From: Rhizobium sp. LC145
Lineage (GTDB): Bacteria > Pseudomonadota > Alphaproteobacteria > Rhizobiales > Rhizobiaceae
Reading direction: 5' to 3'
DNA length: 64,000 nucleotides
Assembly (NCBI RefSeq): GCF_001005825.1
Contig: NZ_LBHV01000008.1
Coordinates: forward strand, 126,501-190,500
The notes below the pieces were generated by a model that had not been told where the DNA came from, did no database searches, and was given only the letters and a program-made list of their open reading frames with translations. The position numbers and the translations under genes are program-made. Shown here one piece after another: positions 10,000 to 20,236 of this stretch. How positions within the stretch are numbered: the stretch's first letter is position 1; the number at the start of each line of letters is the position of its first letter.

Positions 10000-12900
10000 T
10001 TGCCGATTTCGAAGATTCTTGTCGCCAACCGTTCTGAAATCGCGATCCGGGTTTTCCGCGCAGCCAATGAGCTCGGCATAAAAACGGTCGCAATCTGGGC
10101 GGAGGAAGACAAGCTCTCGCTGCATCGCTTCAAGGCCGACGAGAGCTATCAGATCGGCCGCGGCCCGCATCTCCAGCGCGATCTCGGGCCGATCGAAAGC
10201 TATCTCTCCATTCCGGAAATTATCCGAGTTGCCAAGCTGTCCGGGGCAGACGCCATTCATCCCGGCTACGGCCTCCTGTCGGAAAGCCCCGAGTTCGTGG
10301 AGGCGTGCAACGAGGCCGGGATCATCTTCATCGGCCCAACCCCGGAGACCATGCGCCAGCTCGGCAACAAGGTCGCTGCGCGTAATCTGGCGATCTCCGT
10401 CGACGTGCCGGTCGTTCCGGCAACCGAACCGCTGCCCGACGACATGGCGGACGTCGCCAGGATGGCAGCCGAGATCGGCTATCCGGTCATGTTGAAGGCC
10501 TCCTGGGGCGGCGGCGGGCGCGGCATGCGCGTCATCCGCTCTGAAGCCGATCTGGCCCGCGAGGTGACGGAAGCCAAGCGGGAGGCCAAGGCGGCCTTCG
10601 GCAAGGACGAGGTCTATCTGGAAAAGCTCGTAGAACGGGCCCGCCATGTGGAAAGCCAAATCCTTGGCGATACGCATGGCAATGTCGTGCATCTCTTCGA
10701 GCGCGACTGTTCTATCCAGCGGCGTAACCAGAAGGTCGTCGAGCGGGCGCCGGCGCCTTATCTTACGGACGCCCAGCGCCAGGAACTGGCGAACTATTCA
10801 CTGAAGATCGCCAAGGCGACGAATTACATCGGTGCCGGCACGGTCGAATATCTGATGGATGCCGATACCGGCAAGTTCTACTTCATCGAGGTCAATCCGC
10901 GCATCCAGGTGGAGCACACGGTGACCGAGGTGGTTACCGGCATCGATATCGTCAAGGCGCAGATCCACATCCTCGACGGCTTCGCAATCGGCACGGCGGA
11001 ATCCGGCGTGCCGGCCCAGAAGAATATCCGTCTCAACGGTCATGCGCTCCAGTGCCGCATCACCACGGAGGACCCGGAGCACAACTTCATTCCGGATTAC
11101 GGCCGCATCACCGCTTATCGCTCGGCCTCGGGTTTCGGTATCCGGCTTGATGGCGGCACCTCCTATTCCGGCGCGATCATCACGCGTTTCTACGACCCGC
11201 TGCTGGTCAAGGTGACGGCCTGGGCTCCGAAGCCGGAAGAAGCGATCAGCCGCATGGACCGGGCCCTGCGCGAATTCCGCATCCGCGGGGTTGCCACCAA
11301 CCTCACCTTCCTCGAAGCGATCATCGGTCACCCGAAGTTCCGCGACAATTCCTATACGACGCGGTTCATCGACACGACGCCGGAGCTGTTCGAGCAGGTG
11401 AAGCGCCAGGATCGCGCAACCAAGCTGCTCACCTATCTCGCCGACGTGACCGTCAACGGCCACCCGGAAACCAAGGGGCGTCCGAAGCCATCGGCTCAGG
11501 CCGCCAAGCCGGTGCTGCCCTATGTCAACGGACCAATCCCCGACGGCACGAAACAGAAGCTCGACGCGCTCGGACCGAAGAAGTTCGCCGAATGGATGCG
11601 GGACGAGAAGCGTGTTCTAATGACCGATACGACCATGCGCGACGGGCATCAATCGCTGCTCGCCACGCGCATGCGCACCTATGACATCGCGCGCATCGCC
11701 GGGGTGTATGCCCGGGCGCTGCCCAACCTCTTCTCGCTGGAATGCTGGGGTGGGGCGACCTTCGATGTGTCGATGCGCTTTCTGACCGAAGACCCGTGGG
11801 AGCGGCTGGCGCTTATCCGCGAAGGTGCGCCGAACCTGCTCCTCCAGATGCTGCTGCGCGGCGCCAACGGCGTCGGTTACAAGAACTATCCCGACAATGT
11901 CGTCAAATACTTCGTCCGTCAGGCGGCTGCAGGCGGGATCGATCTCTTCCGCGTCTTCGATTGCTTGAACTGGGTCGAGAACATGCGTGTCTCGATGGAT
12001 GCGATCCAGGAAGAGAACAGGCTTTGCGAGGCGGCGATCTGCTATACCGGCGACATCCTGAATTCCGCCCGGCCGAAATACGACCTCAAATATTACGTGG
12101 CACTGGCCGAAGAACTGGAAAAGGCGGGCGCGCATATCATCGCCCTCAAGGATATGGCCGGCCTGCTGAAGCCTGCGGCTGCGCGGGTCCTGTTCAAGGC
12201 GCTGCGAGAAGCGACCAGCCTGCCGATCCACTTCCACACCCATGATACGTCCGGCATCTCGGCGGCGACCGTGCTTGCCGCGGTCGATGCCGGCGTGGAT
12301 GTGGTCGATTCGGCGATGGATGCCCTTTCCGGCAATACGTCGCAGCCTTGCCTCGGCTCGATCGTCGAGGCACTCGCCGGTTCCGAGCGTGATCCGGGCC
12401 TGGACCCGGAATGGATCCGCCGTATCTCCTTCTACTGGGAGGCGGTGCGCGCTCAGTATGCCGCCTTCGAAAGCGATCTGAAGGGCCCCGCCTCGGAGGT
12501 CTATCTGCACGAAATGCCGGGTGGGCAGTTCACCAATCTCAAGGAGCAGGCCCGCTCCCTCGGCCTCGAAACCCGCTGGCATCAGGTGGCGCAGGCTTAT
12601 GCCGACGCAAACCAGATGTTCGGCGACATCGTCAAGGTGACGCCGTCTTCCAAGGTGGTCGGCGACATGGCGCTGATGATGGTTTCTCAGGATCTCACTG
12701 TTGCCGATGTCGAGAACCCGGATAAGGATATCGCCTTCCCGGAATCGGTCGTGTCCATGCTCAAGGGCGATCTCGGCCAGCCACCGGGCGGGTGGCCAGC
12801 GGCCTTGCAGAAGAAGGCGCTCAAGGGCGAAGAGCCTTATACGGCCGTGCCCGGCTCCTTGCTTGCCGATGCCGATCTAGATCAGGAAAGGAAGACGATC

Positions 12901-13461
12901 GAGGAGAAGCTCGGGCGCAAGATCGATGACTTCGAGTTCGCATCCTACCTGATGTACCCGAAGGTATTCACAGACTTCGCGCAGGCAGCGGAAACCTATG
13001 GCCCGGTCTCCGTTCTTCCGACACAGGCCTATTTCTACGGGCTTGCTGATGGCGAGGAGCTGTTCGCCGATATCGAAAAAGGCAAGACGCTCGTCATCGT
13101 CAACCAGGCGATGAGCGCCACTGATGTGCAGGGCATGGTGACGGTGTTCTTCGAGCTCAACGGCCAGCCGCGTCGCATCAAGGTGCCGGACCGGGCGCAT
13201 GGTGCTTCCGGCGGAGCCGTGCGCCGCAAGGCGGAAAGCGGCAATGCCGCCCATCTTGGCGCACCGATGCCGGGCGTCATCTCCCGCGTCTTCGTTGCGC
13301 CCGGTCAAGCCGTCAAGGCCGGTGACGTGCTGCTCTCCATCGAGGCGATGAAGATGGAGACAGCTCTTCATGCCGAAAAGGACGGCCTTGTCGCCGAGGT
13401 GCTGGTCAAGGCCGGTGACCAGATCGACGCAAAGGACTTGCTGGTCGTCTACGGCGGCTGA
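10000..13461 (+). CDS. pyc: Pyruvate carboxylase
   Basis: This biotin enzyme carboxylates pyruvate to oxaloacetate to refill the TCA cycle. The 1153-residue chain is the single-polypeptide form: an ATP-grasp biotin carboxylase (residues 1 to about 455), a metal-dependent carboxyltransferase barrel (about 540-810, with the TMRDGHQS motif), a tetramerisation region, and a C-terminal biotinyl domain with EAMKMET, where K1118 is the predicted biotin site. The start is TTG at 10000 with AGGAGG 6 nt upstream; it gives the usual MPISKILVANRSE N-terminus. The frame extends upstream to an ATG-like start at 9964 that has no ribosome site. It follows expR with a 120-bp gap and is probably transcribed alone. 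Confidence 0.97.
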   Translation: MPISKILVANRSEIAIRVFRAANELGIKTVAIWAEEDKLSLHRFKADESYQIGRGPHLQRDLGPIESYLSIPEIIRVAKLSGADAIHPGYGLLSESPEFVEACNEAGIIFIGPTPETMRQLGNKVAARNLAISVDVPVVPATEPLPDDMADVARMAAEIGYPVMLKASWGGGGRGMRVIRSEADLAREVTEAKREAKAAFGKDEVYLEKLVERARHVESQILGDTHGNVVHLFERDCSIQRRNQKVVERAPAPYLTDAQRQELANYSLKIAKATNYIGAGTVEYLMDADTGKFYFIEVNPRIQVEHTVTEVVTGIDIVKAQIHILDGFAIGTAESGVPAQKNIRLNGHALQCRITTEDPEHNFIPDYGRITAYRSASGFGIRLDGGTSYSGAIITRFYDPLLVKVTAWAPKPEEAISRMDRALREFRIRGVATNLTFLEAIIGHPKFRDNSYTTRFIDTTPELFEQVKRQDRATKLLTYLADVTVNGHPETKGRPKPSAQAAKPVLPYVNGPIPDGTKQKLDALGPKKFAEWMRDEKRVLMTDTTMRDGHQSLLATRMRTYDIARIAGVYARALPNLFSLECWGGATFDVSMRFLTEDPWERLALIREGAPNLLLQMLLRGANGVGYKNYPDNVVKYFVRQAAAGGIDLFRVFDCLNWVENMRVSMDAIQEENRLCEAAICYTGDILNSARPKYDLKYYVALAEELEKAGAHIIALKDMAGLLKPAAARVLFKALREATSLPIHFHTHDTSGISAATVLAAVDAGVDVVDSAMDALSGNTSQPCLGSIVEALAGSERDPGLDPEWIRRISFYWEAVRAQYAAFESDLKGPASEVYLHEMPGGQFTNLKEQARSLGLETRWHQVAQAYADANQMFGDIVKVTPSSKVVGDMALMMVSQDLTVADVENPDKDIAFPESVVSMLKGDLGQPPGGWPAALQKKALKGEEPYTAVPGSLLADADLDQERKTIEEKLGRKIDDFEFASYLMYPKVFTDFAQAAETYGPVSVLPTQAYFYGLADGEELFADIEKGKTLVIVNQAMSATDVQGMVTVFFELNGQPRRIKVPDRAHGASGGAVRRKAESGNAAHLGAPMPGVISRVFVAPGQAVKAGDVLLSIEAMKMETALHAEKDGLVAEVLVKAGDQIDAKDLLVVYGG

Positions 13462-13517
13462 ACGACGCCTTCACTCCATATTCCGGGCGGCCTACAGGGC
13501 CGCCTTTCTGCGTTGAG

Positions 13518-13545
13518 ATGCAATAACGAGTGCCGGTTATTGCAT
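13518..13545. promoter_or_regulatory. Palindromic operator upstream of the DeoR-family gene
   Basis: A perfect 10-bp inverted repeat, ATGCAATAAC (13518-13527) and GTTATTGCAT (13536-13545), has an 8-bp spacer and lies 30 bp before the repressor's ATG. Downstream, TGCATGTT recurs at 13541-13548 and 13561-13568, exactly 20 bp (two helical turns) apart. This is a likely autoregulatory operator. Confidence 0.65.
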
Positions 13546-13575
13546 GTTTGTGCCGAATTGTGCATGTTGCCGCGC

Positions 13576-14388
13576 ATGGATCATTTTGTCAGCGAGAGAC
13601 AGTCGGAGATATTGGCGCAGTTGCGCGCCAAGGGGCGCGTTTCTGCCCATGAACTGGCGCAGACTTTCGACGTTTCGGAGGATACGGTTCGGCGCGACCT
13701 GCGCGAGATGGCGGCGCGGGGCGAGTGCGAGCGTGTCTATGGCGGCGCACTGCTGTCTGCCGGGCAGACGGTGCCGCTTCGAGTCCGTATCGCCGACGAG
13801 CCAGACCGCAAGGCGGTGCTGGGGCGGACGGTGGCGGGCCTGCTTGCCGAGGGCAGCGCCGTCTTCTTCGATGCGGGATCGACCAATCTGGCCATCGCTC
13901 GCAATCTTCCCGAAGGGTTGCGGCTGACGGCGATCACCAACACACCGGCCATCGCCGCCGAACTTGCCGGCCGGGCCGGCATTGAACTCGTGATGATCGG
14001 TGGGAAGGTCGATCCAGCCGTGGGTGCGGCGATCGATGCGACGGCGATCCGGCAACTGGAGGCGATACGCCCTGACCTCTGCATCCTCGGCGCCTGCGGC
14101 CTGACACTGGACGAAGGGCTGGCGGCGGACGTTTTCGAGGACGCCGCCTTCAAGCGGCTGGCAAGCACCGCTAGCAAACGTAGCCTCGCGGCGATCACTT
14201 CGGACAAGCTCGGGCTTCGGGCGGCATTTCATGTGCACGATCTCGCCGCACCGCTGTCGCTGGTGGTGGAAGCCGATGCGGATGCGGCGGTGGTCCAGCA
14301 ACTGGGCCGGCAGGGTGTCGAGGTACATCGCTGTGCGTCCGCCGGTACGATCAACGACAAAAGACCAACAAGAGGAAACACCCCATGA
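13576..14388 (+). CDS. DeoR/GlpR-family transcriptional repressor
   Basis: This is a 270-residue DeoR-family regulator. The N-terminal winged helix-turn-helix (about residues 5-55) has the family pattern SERQSEIL...VSEDTVRRDLREM. A C-terminal sugar-phosphate sensor domain follows (about 75-250), with FFDAGSTN and MIGGKVDP. I chose the ATG at 13576 because it places the HTH at the usual position; an upstream in-frame ATG at 13513 would translate through the operator palindrome. Its stop overlaps the ATG of the following MFS transporter (ATGA, 4 bp), so the pair is translationally coupled. It probably represses itself and the transporter in response to a sugar phosphate that I cannot name. Confidence 0.88.
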   Translation: MDHFVSERQSEILAQLRAKGRVSAHELAQTFDVSEDTVRRDLREMAARGECERVYGGALLSAGQTVPLRVRIADEPDRKAVLGRTVAGLLAEGSAVFFDAGSTNLAIARNLPEGLRLTAITNTPAIAAELAGRAGIELVMIGGKVDPAVGAAIDATAIRQLEAIRPDLCILGACGLTLDEGLAADVFEDAAFKRLASTASKRSLAAITSDKLGLRAAFHVHDLAAPLSLVVEADADAAVVQQLGRQGVEVHRCASAGTINDKRPTRGNTP

Positions 14389-15578
14389 GCCAGTCGGATG
14401 TCGAAAAGACGGTGCGCCCGCTCGCGTCCTATCTTACCAGGGAACGCGCCGGTGTGGCGCTGCTCTTCCTGATGAACGGGTTCATGGTGGGAGCCTGGGC
14501 GCCGAAGATTCCCGAATTCGCCGAGCGTCTTGGCTTGAGCGAAAAGGAACTGGGGCTGATGATCCTGGTCTTCGGCGTCGGCTCCATAATCATGATGCCG
14601 ATCGCCGGCAGCCAGATCGCCCGCTTCGGTTCCAACATGGTGTCGAAGTTCGCCGCGGTGCTTCTGACGCCAATGCTTTTCCTCCTTTCGCTGAGCGGCG
14701 AGATCTGGAGCGGTGCGATTGCCATCTTCCTGTTCGGCGGGCTGATCGGCGCCATGGACGTGGCGATGAATGCGAATGCGGTGGCGACCGAAAAGCATAT
14801 GCGCCGGGCCATCATGTCGTCTTGCCATGCGTTCTGGAGCCTTGGCGGGCTTATCGGGGCATCGACCGGCGGCTTTCTCATCCAGTCGATCGGCGTTCTT
14901 GCGCATGCCGTTGTCGTCACGCTGTTCGCCGCGCTGATGATCGCCGCCAGCTGGAAAATCGTGCTGCATGATGCGCCGCATCCCGACGAACACAAGGACG
15001 GAACGCGCAGCCGCCTGCCGCGCACACCGCTGCCTTGGCTGATCGGCATCGTTGCTCTGTTCTGCATGATTCCGGAGGGCGCTGTCCTCGATTGGGGCGC
15101 GCTTTACATGCGCAATGAACTCGGCGCCTCGGTTGCGCTGTCCGGCTTCGCCTTTGCCGGTTTTTCGCTCACCATGGCGATCATGCGCTTTGCAGGCGAT
15201 CTCATCCGCGACCGGCTGGGGGCTGTCATGACGCTCAGGATCTGCGGCACGATCGCCATTGCCGGACTTGCGATCATCGGGCTTGCGCCGAATTCGGCGG
15301 TTGCCATCGTGGGCTTTGCGCTCGCCGGTATCGGTATTTCCAACATGGTGCCGATCGTCTTTTCTGCTGCCGGCAACCTGCCCGGCATGGCGGCGGGTGT
15401 CGGGCTTTCTGTCGTCACGACCATGGGCTATTCCGGTATCCTGCTCGCGCCATCGGTGATCGGCTTCGTAGCCGAACATACCGGGCTTGCATCGATCTTC
15501 CTGGCGCTTTCCGGCTTCCTCATCGTCGTACTAGCCGTATCGCGTCTCGCGCGGTATGCGGACGGGGCGCATCACTGA
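14385..15578 (+). CDS. MFS transporter (YbjJ-like), coupled to the DeoR-family gene
   Basis: This is a 397-residue inner-membrane major facilitator with about 12 hydrophobic segments. The central loop is short and charged (about residues 200-212), as in the YbjJ/fucose-permease-like group. It begins inside the stop of the DeoR-family repressor with AGAGGA about 9 nt upstream, so its expression almost certainly depends on that repressor. The substrate is unknown; pairing with a sugar-phosphate-sensing repressor suggests a carbohydrate or derivative. A 9-bp GC hairpin follows the stop. Confidence 0.85.
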   Translation: MSQSDVEKTVRPLASYLTRERAGVALLFLMNGFMVGAWAPKIPEFAERLGLSEKELGLMILVFGVGSIIMMPIAGSQIARFGSNMVSKFAAVLLTPMLFLLSLSGEIWSGAIAIFLFGGLIGAMDVAMNANAVATEKHMRRAIMSSCHAFWSLGGLIGASTGGFLIQSIGVLAHAVVVTLFAALMIAASWKIVLHDAPHPDEHKDGTRSRLPRTPLPWLIGIVALFCMIPEGAVLDWGALYMRNELGASVALSGFAFAGFSLTMAIMRFAGDLIRDRLGAVMTLRICGTIAIAGLAIIGLAPNSAVAIVGFALAGIGISNMVPIVFSAAGNLPGMAAGVGLSVVTTMGYSGILLAPSVIGFVAEHTGLASIFLALSGFLIVVLAVSRLARYADGAHH

Positions 15579-15582
15579 CGAA

Positions 15583-15603
15583 GCGGCATGGTCGCCATGC
15601 CGC
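15583..15603 (+). terminator. Possible weak terminator after the MFS gene
   Basis: A perfect 9-bp stem GCGGCATGG / CCATGCCGC with a 3-base loop starts 5 bp after the stop codon. It has no T tract, so its terminator role is uncertain. Confidence 0.4.
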
Positions 15604-15690
15604 AAAAGTGCCTCAGGTGAGTGGTTGACAAGCGGCAATGCATACGCCACCTGAAATGCAATTCTGCTTGAAGGCACCGAGACCGCGACC

Positions 15691-16941
15691 ATGTCCTCAC
15701 CGCTCGATTACGATCCGAAACCGCGCCGCGCCACTGTTGCCGTCGATGTCGGCGGCGTGATCGTCGGCGGGGGTGCGCCCGTCGTCGTTCAGTCGATGAC
15801 CAATACGGATACGGCCGATATCGACGCGACGGTCGCTCAGGTCGCGGCCCTTCACAAGGCCGGCTCGGAGATTGTCCGCATCACGGTTGACCGCGACGAG
15901 AGCGCGGCTGCCGTGCCGAAGATTCACGAACGCCTGCTGCGGCTTGGCATGGACGTGCCGCTGGTGGGAGACTTCCACTATATCGGCCATAAACTTCTCG
16001 CCGATCATCCGGCCTGTGCCGAGGCACTTGCGAAATACCGTATCAATCCGGGCAATGTCGGCTTCAAGGACAAGAAGGATAAGCAGTTCGCCGACATCAT
16101 CGAGATGGCGATCCGTTACGACAAGCCGGTCCGCATCGGCGTCAACTGGGGATCACTCGACCAGGACCTCCTGACCACGCTGATGGACCGGAATGCCGAA
16201 GCGGGTTCCCCGCTTTCCGCCCGACAGGTCATGCATGAGGCGATCGTCCAGTCGGCCCTGATCTCGGCGGAGCTTGCCGAAAGCATCGGTCTGCCCCGTA
16301 ACCGTATCATTCTCTCCGCGAAGGTCAGTCAGGTGCAGGACCTCATTGCCTGCTATTCCATGCTTGCGGAGCGCTCCAACCACGCCCTGCATCTCGGCCT
16401 CACCGAAGCGGGCATGGGTTCCAAGGGTATTGTGGCCTCTTCGGCGGCCATGGCTTATGTGCTGCAGCAGGGGATCGGCGATACGATCCGCGTCTCGCTG
16501 ACGCCGGAGCCGAACGGCGATCGCACCCGCGAGGTGCAGGTGGCCCAGGAAATCCTGCAGGTCATGGGCTTCCGCCAGTTCATTCCGGTCGTTGCGGCAT
16601 GTCCCGGTTGCGGCCGGACGACCTCGACGGTCTTCCAGGAACTCGCCCAGCGCATCCAGGACGACATCCGCAAGAACATGCCGGTCTGGCGCGAGAAATA
16701 TCCGGGCGTCGAGGCGCTGAATGTCGCGGTAATGGGCTGTATCGTCAACGGACCGGGTGAAAGCAAGCATGCCGACATCGGCATCTCGCTTCCGGGAACC
16801 GGCGAGACGCCGGCGGCTCCGATCTTCATCGATGGCAAGAAGGCGATGACGCTGCGCGGCCCCAATATTGCGGCAGACTTTGAAAAGCTCGTGATCGAAT
16901 ATATCGAACAGCGCTTCGGTCAGCGAACGGCGGCCGAATAG
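15691..16941 (+). CDS. ispG: 4-hydroxy-3-methylbut-2-enyl diphosphate synthase (IspG/GcpE)
   Basis: This cytosolic iron-sulfur enzyme of the non-mevalonate isoprenoid pathway converts methylerythritol cyclodiphosphate to HMBPP. At 416 residues it has the usual length. The N-terminal barrel shows QSMTNTDT and VRITVDRDE. The C-terminal part has the three cluster cysteines in CPGCGR and GCIVNGPGE. It stands alone between the MFS gene and the lipoprotein gene. ispA about 2 kb away acts later in the same pathway but is on the other strand. Confidence 0.97.
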   Translation: MSSPLDYDPKPRRATVAVDVGGVIVGGGAPVVVQSMTNTDTADIDATVAQVAALHKAGSEIVRITVDRDESAAAVPKIHERLLRLGMDVPLVGDFHYIGHKLLADHPACAEALAKYRINPGNVGFKDKKDKQFADIIEMAIRYDKPVRIGVNWGSLDQDLLTTLMDRNAEAGSPLSARQVMHEAIVQSALISAELAESIGLPRNRIILSAKVSQVQDLIACYSMLAERSNHALHLGLTEAGMGSKGIVASSAAMAYVLQQGIGDTIRVSLTPEPNGDRTREVQVAQEILQVMGFRQFIPVVAACPGCGRTTSTVFQELAQRIQDDIRKNMPVWREKYPGVEALNVAVMGCIVNGPGESKHADIGISLPGTGETPAAPIFIDGKKAMTLRGPNIAADFEKLVIEYIEQRFGQRTAAE

Positions 16942-17017
16942 GCTCGAGTTCTCCTCGCTATCGCCGCATTTCATGATAAATGAAGTGTGGCCACAGACGA
17001 CGGGGATATCGATTCGA

Positions 17018-17677
17018 ATGATCAAGAAAGTCGCAATCGTTGCGCTTTGCGCGACCTATCTTTCCTCCTGCACCACTACCGACCCCTATACAGGCGAGCA
17101 AAAAGTTTCCAATACCGCAGGCGGTGCGGCGATTGGCGCTGGCCTCGGCGCGCTTGGCGGCCTTGTGGTCGGCGGCGGCAGCAAGGGCCGCAATGCGCTC
17201 ATCGGTGCAGCGATCGGCGGCCTCGCCGGCGGCGCGATCGGCAACTATATGGATAGCCAGGAAGCGGAACTGCGCCAGCAGCTGCAAGGCACCGGCGTTT
17301 CGGTCACGCGTGTGGGTGACCGCATCGTGCTCAACATGCCGTCGAACGTCACGTTCGCAACCGACCAAGATCAGGTGATCCCACCCTTCTATGCGACGCT
17401 CGATTCCGTCGCGATCGTGCTGAACAAGTTCGGCAAGACCTATATCGACGTGAACGGTCATACGGATTCCACCGGCAGCCTGGCGCATAATCAGGGCCTT
17501 TCGGAACGCCGCGCCGCATCGGTCGCGAATTATCTTGCAGGCCGCGGGGTCGATCAGCGCCGCATGTCGACCATGGGCTTCGGCCCGTCGCAGCCGATTG
17601 CATCCAACGCGACGCCGGATGGTCGCGCGCAGAACCGCCGCGTCGAGGTAATGATCGCGCCGATCACGCAAGGCTAA
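17018..17677 (+). CDS. OmpA-domain outer-membrane lipoprotein with glycine zipper
   Basis: This is a 219-residue secreted protein. The ATG at 17018 begins a short lipoprotein signal (MIKKVAIVALCATYLSSC) whose LSSC lipobox predicts lipidation at Cys18. A Gly/Ala-rich glycine-zipper segment follows (about residues 37-80), then a C-terminal OmpA peptidoglycan-binding domain (about 105-215) with NGHTDSTG and NRRVEVMI. Family knowledge suggests it anchors the outer membrane to peptidoglycan. An earlier in-frame ATG at 16973 would bury the signal peptide and is not favoured. Confidence 0.9.
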   Translation: MIKKVAIVALCATYLSSCTTTDPYTGEQKVSNTAGGAAIGAGLGALGGLVVGGGSKGRNALIGAAIGGLAGGAIGNYMDSQEAELRQQLQGTGVSVTRVGDRIVLNMPSNVTFATDQDQVIPPFYATLDSVAIVLNKFGKTYIDVNGHTDSTGSLAHNQGLSERRAASVANYLAGRGVDQRRMSTMGFGPSQPIASNATPDGRAQNRRVEVMIAPITQG

Positions 17678-17711
17678 GGTTCGCCCTGAGCCGCTCTAGA
17701 AGCGGGGCCGG

Positions 17712-18353
17712 CTAAATCCGGCTCGCCAGGAGCTTCAGGCCGGCGGCACCATAGAACAGTGCCATCGCACCTTCGATCCAACGCCGCGCGGCTCGATAGC
17801 TGCGCAGTGCTCTTGGCGTCGAAAACAGCAGGGCGTAGCTCGTGAAGATCACCAGACCGGAAATCATGCAGACACCGATGATCAGCAGGATCGCCGAGGT
17901 CGGCGCATTTTCCGGCAGGCCAAGCGAGATGATGGCGAGCCAGGCGAAGATCGCCTTCGGGTTCGTCATGTGTATGGCATATCCTCTCAGCCAAAGCTGC
18001 CGTGCACCGAGGCTGGTCTTCGCTTGGCCGATTGCTGCCTGAGCATCAGGCAGGCGTGCCGATTTGAAGGCTTTCCAGGCGAGATAGAGCAGATAGAGCC
18101 CGCCGAGGATCTTCATGATTTCGAGCGCGATCGCATAGTGCCGCAGCACCGCGGCAAGCCCGAGCGCGGCTGCGGTTGCCCAGGTCAGCGATCCACCGCT
18201 GATGCCGAAAGCGGTGATCAGGCCGGCGCGTCGGCCCTGCGCGATCGAGGTGCCGATGATGGCAAAGACCGCAGGTCCGGGACTCACCACGGCAATCAGA
18301 TAGGCGACATAGGCCGGCCACATCTGCGGCAGGAAGCTGAAAACCTCAGGCAT
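17712..18353 (-). CDS. LysE/RhtB-family amino-acid exporter
   Basis: This is a 213-residue inner-membrane protein with about six hydrophobic segments. It has the family hallmark SPGPA near residue 24, followed by G-rich ISGGSLTW. RhtB/LysE proteins export amino acids such as threonine, homoserine or lysine; the substrate cannot be read from sequence. It starts 11 bp after the ispA stop on the same strand, so the two probably share a transcript. Confidence 0.88.
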   Translation of the reverse strand: MPEVFSFLPQMWPAYVAYLIAVVSPGPAVFAIIGTSIAQGRRAGLITAFGISGGSLTWATAAALGLAAVLRHYAIALEIMKILGGLYLLYLAWKAFKSARLPDAQAAIGQAKTSLGARQLWLRGYAIHMTNPKAIFAWLAIISLGLPENAPTSAILLIIGVCMISGLVIFTSYALLFSTPRALRSYRAARRWIEGAMALFYGAAGLKLLASRI

Positions 18354-18364
18354 CGAACTGCTCC

Positions 18365-19279
18365 TCAGTGTTCGCGGCTGGCGATGAAACGAGCCGCTTC
18401 CTGAAGTATTTCAGCTTTTTCTCCGTAGGGAGCAAGAAGATCCACGGCCTCGACGGTCAGCGTGGCGAGCCGTTCCTCGGCCCAGGCAATTCCATGCAAG
18501 GCAACCAGGGTGCCCTTGCCGCGTCCGGCGTCCTTGCCTGTCGCCTTGCCGAGTGTAGCGGCATCGGCGGTGATATCGAGAAGATCGTCGGCGAGCTGGA
18601 AGGCAAGTCCGATCTTCTGGCCGAAAAGGCTGAGACGTTCGCGATCGCTCTCCCCCGCTCCCGCCAGGATGGCTCCGGCCTCGCAGGCGAAGCGCAGGAG
18701 CGCGCCGGTCTTCATGGCCTGCAAGGTGGTGATGCCAGCCTCGTCCGGGGGCGATTTTTCCGCGGCAAGATCGAGCGCCTGGCCACCCGCCATGCCGCCA
18801 ATGCCGGCAGCGCGCGCAAGCGCCAGCACCAAGCCTGCCTTCCTTTGAGCAGGAAGATCGGTCTCCGGCGCGGCGACCACATCGAAGGCATAGGTGAGCA
18901 GACCATCGCCGGCGAGAATGGCGGTCGCTTCGTCGAAAGCCTTGTGGACGGTCGGCTGACCGCGGCGCAGGTCGTCATCGTCCATGGCCGGCAAATCGTC
19001 ATGGATCAGCGAATAGCAGTGGAGGAATTCAAGGGCCGCCCCAACGCGGCGCGCGGCTTCAGGCTCGCCGTCGAAGAGCGCCGCACTCTCCTCCACCAGA
19101 AATGGCCGCAACCGTTTGCCGCCGTTCAGCGCGCCGTGGCGCATCGCGGCCAGCAGGTGGGACGGGCGGGCGATCTCGCCGGCAAGGCATTGATCGGAAA
19201 GCAGCAGCCCAAGCAGAGCTTCTGTCTCCGCCGCCCTCTCCCGCAAGTGGTTTTCGAATGCTGTCCGTCCCATCGTCAT
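18365..19279 (-). CDS. ispA: Short-chain polyprenyl diphosphate synthase (farnesyl diphosphate synthase type)
   Basis: This is a 304-residue all-helical prenyltransferase that condenses IPP with allylic diphosphates. The first aspartate-rich motif is [10 protein letters not shown] (about residues 94-103) and the second is DDLLD (about 230). GGKRLRP near residue 54 is the IPP-binding site. Length and the DDxxxxD spacing fit bacterial farnesyl (IspA) or geranyl-geranyl synthases; chain length cannot be fixed by reading. Either of two close ATGs (19279 or 19273) could start it, and neither has a strong ribosome site. It probably leads a two-gene unit with the lysE-type exporter and is divergent from mtgA. 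Confidence 0.9.
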   Translation of the reverse strand: MTMGRTAFENHLRERAAETEALLGLLLSDQCLAGEIARPSHLLAAMRHGALNGGKRLRPFLVEESAALFDGEPEAARRVGAALEFLHCYSLIHDDLPAMDDDDLRRGQPTVHKAFDEATAILAGDGLLTYAFDVVAAPETDLPAQRKAGLVLALARAAGIGGMAGGQALDLAAEKSPPDEAGITTLQAMKTGALLRFACEAGAILAGAGESDRERLSLFGQKIGLAFQLADDLLDITADAATLGKATGKDAGRGKGTLVALHGIAWAEERLATLTVEAVDLLAPYGEKAEILQEAARFIASREH

Positions 19280-19458
19280 GGCCGCTGTTTGGCATGACGG
19301 TGACTGGCTGGCAACGGCGATTCACCAGTACACGGGAAGTTTTCATCGGCGGACTCGCCTTGCCCGTACGCAGCGGCTATGAAACTTCCGGGAAAGAGAG
19401 GAAGAGTGGGGATCATTGGACGTCAGCTAGGAACAGTTCCGCCGGAGAGGATGAGCCG

Positions 19459-20163
19459 TTGATAGCGCGAGCCGGCCGAAGGCGACCCTTTCAGTCGCGT
19501 CTGCGGCGGGTCGTGCTCGCTGCCATTGCGCTCGTGCTTCTGCCGTATCTCTTGATCTTCGTCTATGGAGTCCCCTTCGTTCGCCCGATCTCAACGCTGA
19601 TGCTGGCCGATCTTGCGGCTTTGCGTGGCTATGACCGGCAATGGGCAGATTTCGAGGACATCTCGCCAAACCTCGTGCGCGCCGTGATGATGTCCGAAGA
19701 CGGACAGTTCTGTGCCCATGGCGGCGTCGACTGGGGGGAAATGCGCCTGGTCGTCCAACAGACGATCAAAGGCGATGCGACGCGCGGCGCAAGCACCATA
19801 TCCATGCAGACGGCGAAGAACCTTTTCCTCTGGAACGGGCGCTCCTTCCTTCGCAAGGTGCTGGAACTGCCGCTTGCGATCGCGGCCGACTTTGTCTGGC
19901 CGAAACGACGGATGATGGAAATCTATCTCAACGTCGCGGAATGGGGTCCCGGCATCTACGGCGTCGAGGCGGCGGCAAAGCATCACTTCGGTGTTTCCGC
20001 CTCGCAACTCAGCCGGCAGCAGGCCGCACTTCTCGCCGTTGCACTTCCCAATCCGATCGAGCGCGTGGCGGGCAAGCCCGGCCGCGGCATGCGGCGGCTT
20101 GCCGGCCTGGTGGATCGCCGGGCGCGAAGCTCCGGCGACTATATCAAATGTCTTTATGACTGA
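19459..20163 (+). CDS. mtgA: Monofunctional peptidoglycan glycosyltransferase
   Basis: This membrane-anchored enzyme polymerises lipid II into glycan strands. It has one N-terminal transmembrane helix (about residues 18-40) and a GT51 domain. The catalytic motif [12 protein letters not shown] holds the general-base glutamate, and [26 protein letters not shown] and [12 protein letters not shown] are the other GT51 signatures. I chose a TTG start at 19459 with GGAGAGG 8 nt upstream; it gives 234 residues, normal for MtgA. The open frame runs back to 19102, but that part overlaps ispA on the other strand and looks non-coding. Confidence 0.93.
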   Translation: MIARAGRRRPFQSRLRRVVLAAIALVLLPYLLIFVYGVPFVRPISTLMLADLAALRGYDRQWADFEDISPNLVRAVMMSEDGQFCAHGGVDWGEMRLVVQQTIKGDATRGASTISMQTAKNLFLWNGRSFLRKVLELPLAIAADFVWPKRRMMEIYLNVAEWGPGIYGVEAAAKHHFGVSASQLSRQQAALLAVALPNPIERVAGKPGRGMRRLAGLVDRRARSSGDYIKCLYD

Positions 20164-20236
20164 GTTTCCGCGATTTCATTGGTCGTGAGGAATGGCGGTC
20201 GGTATAGGGGCAGCAGTGCTCAATCGGGGAACCCAC

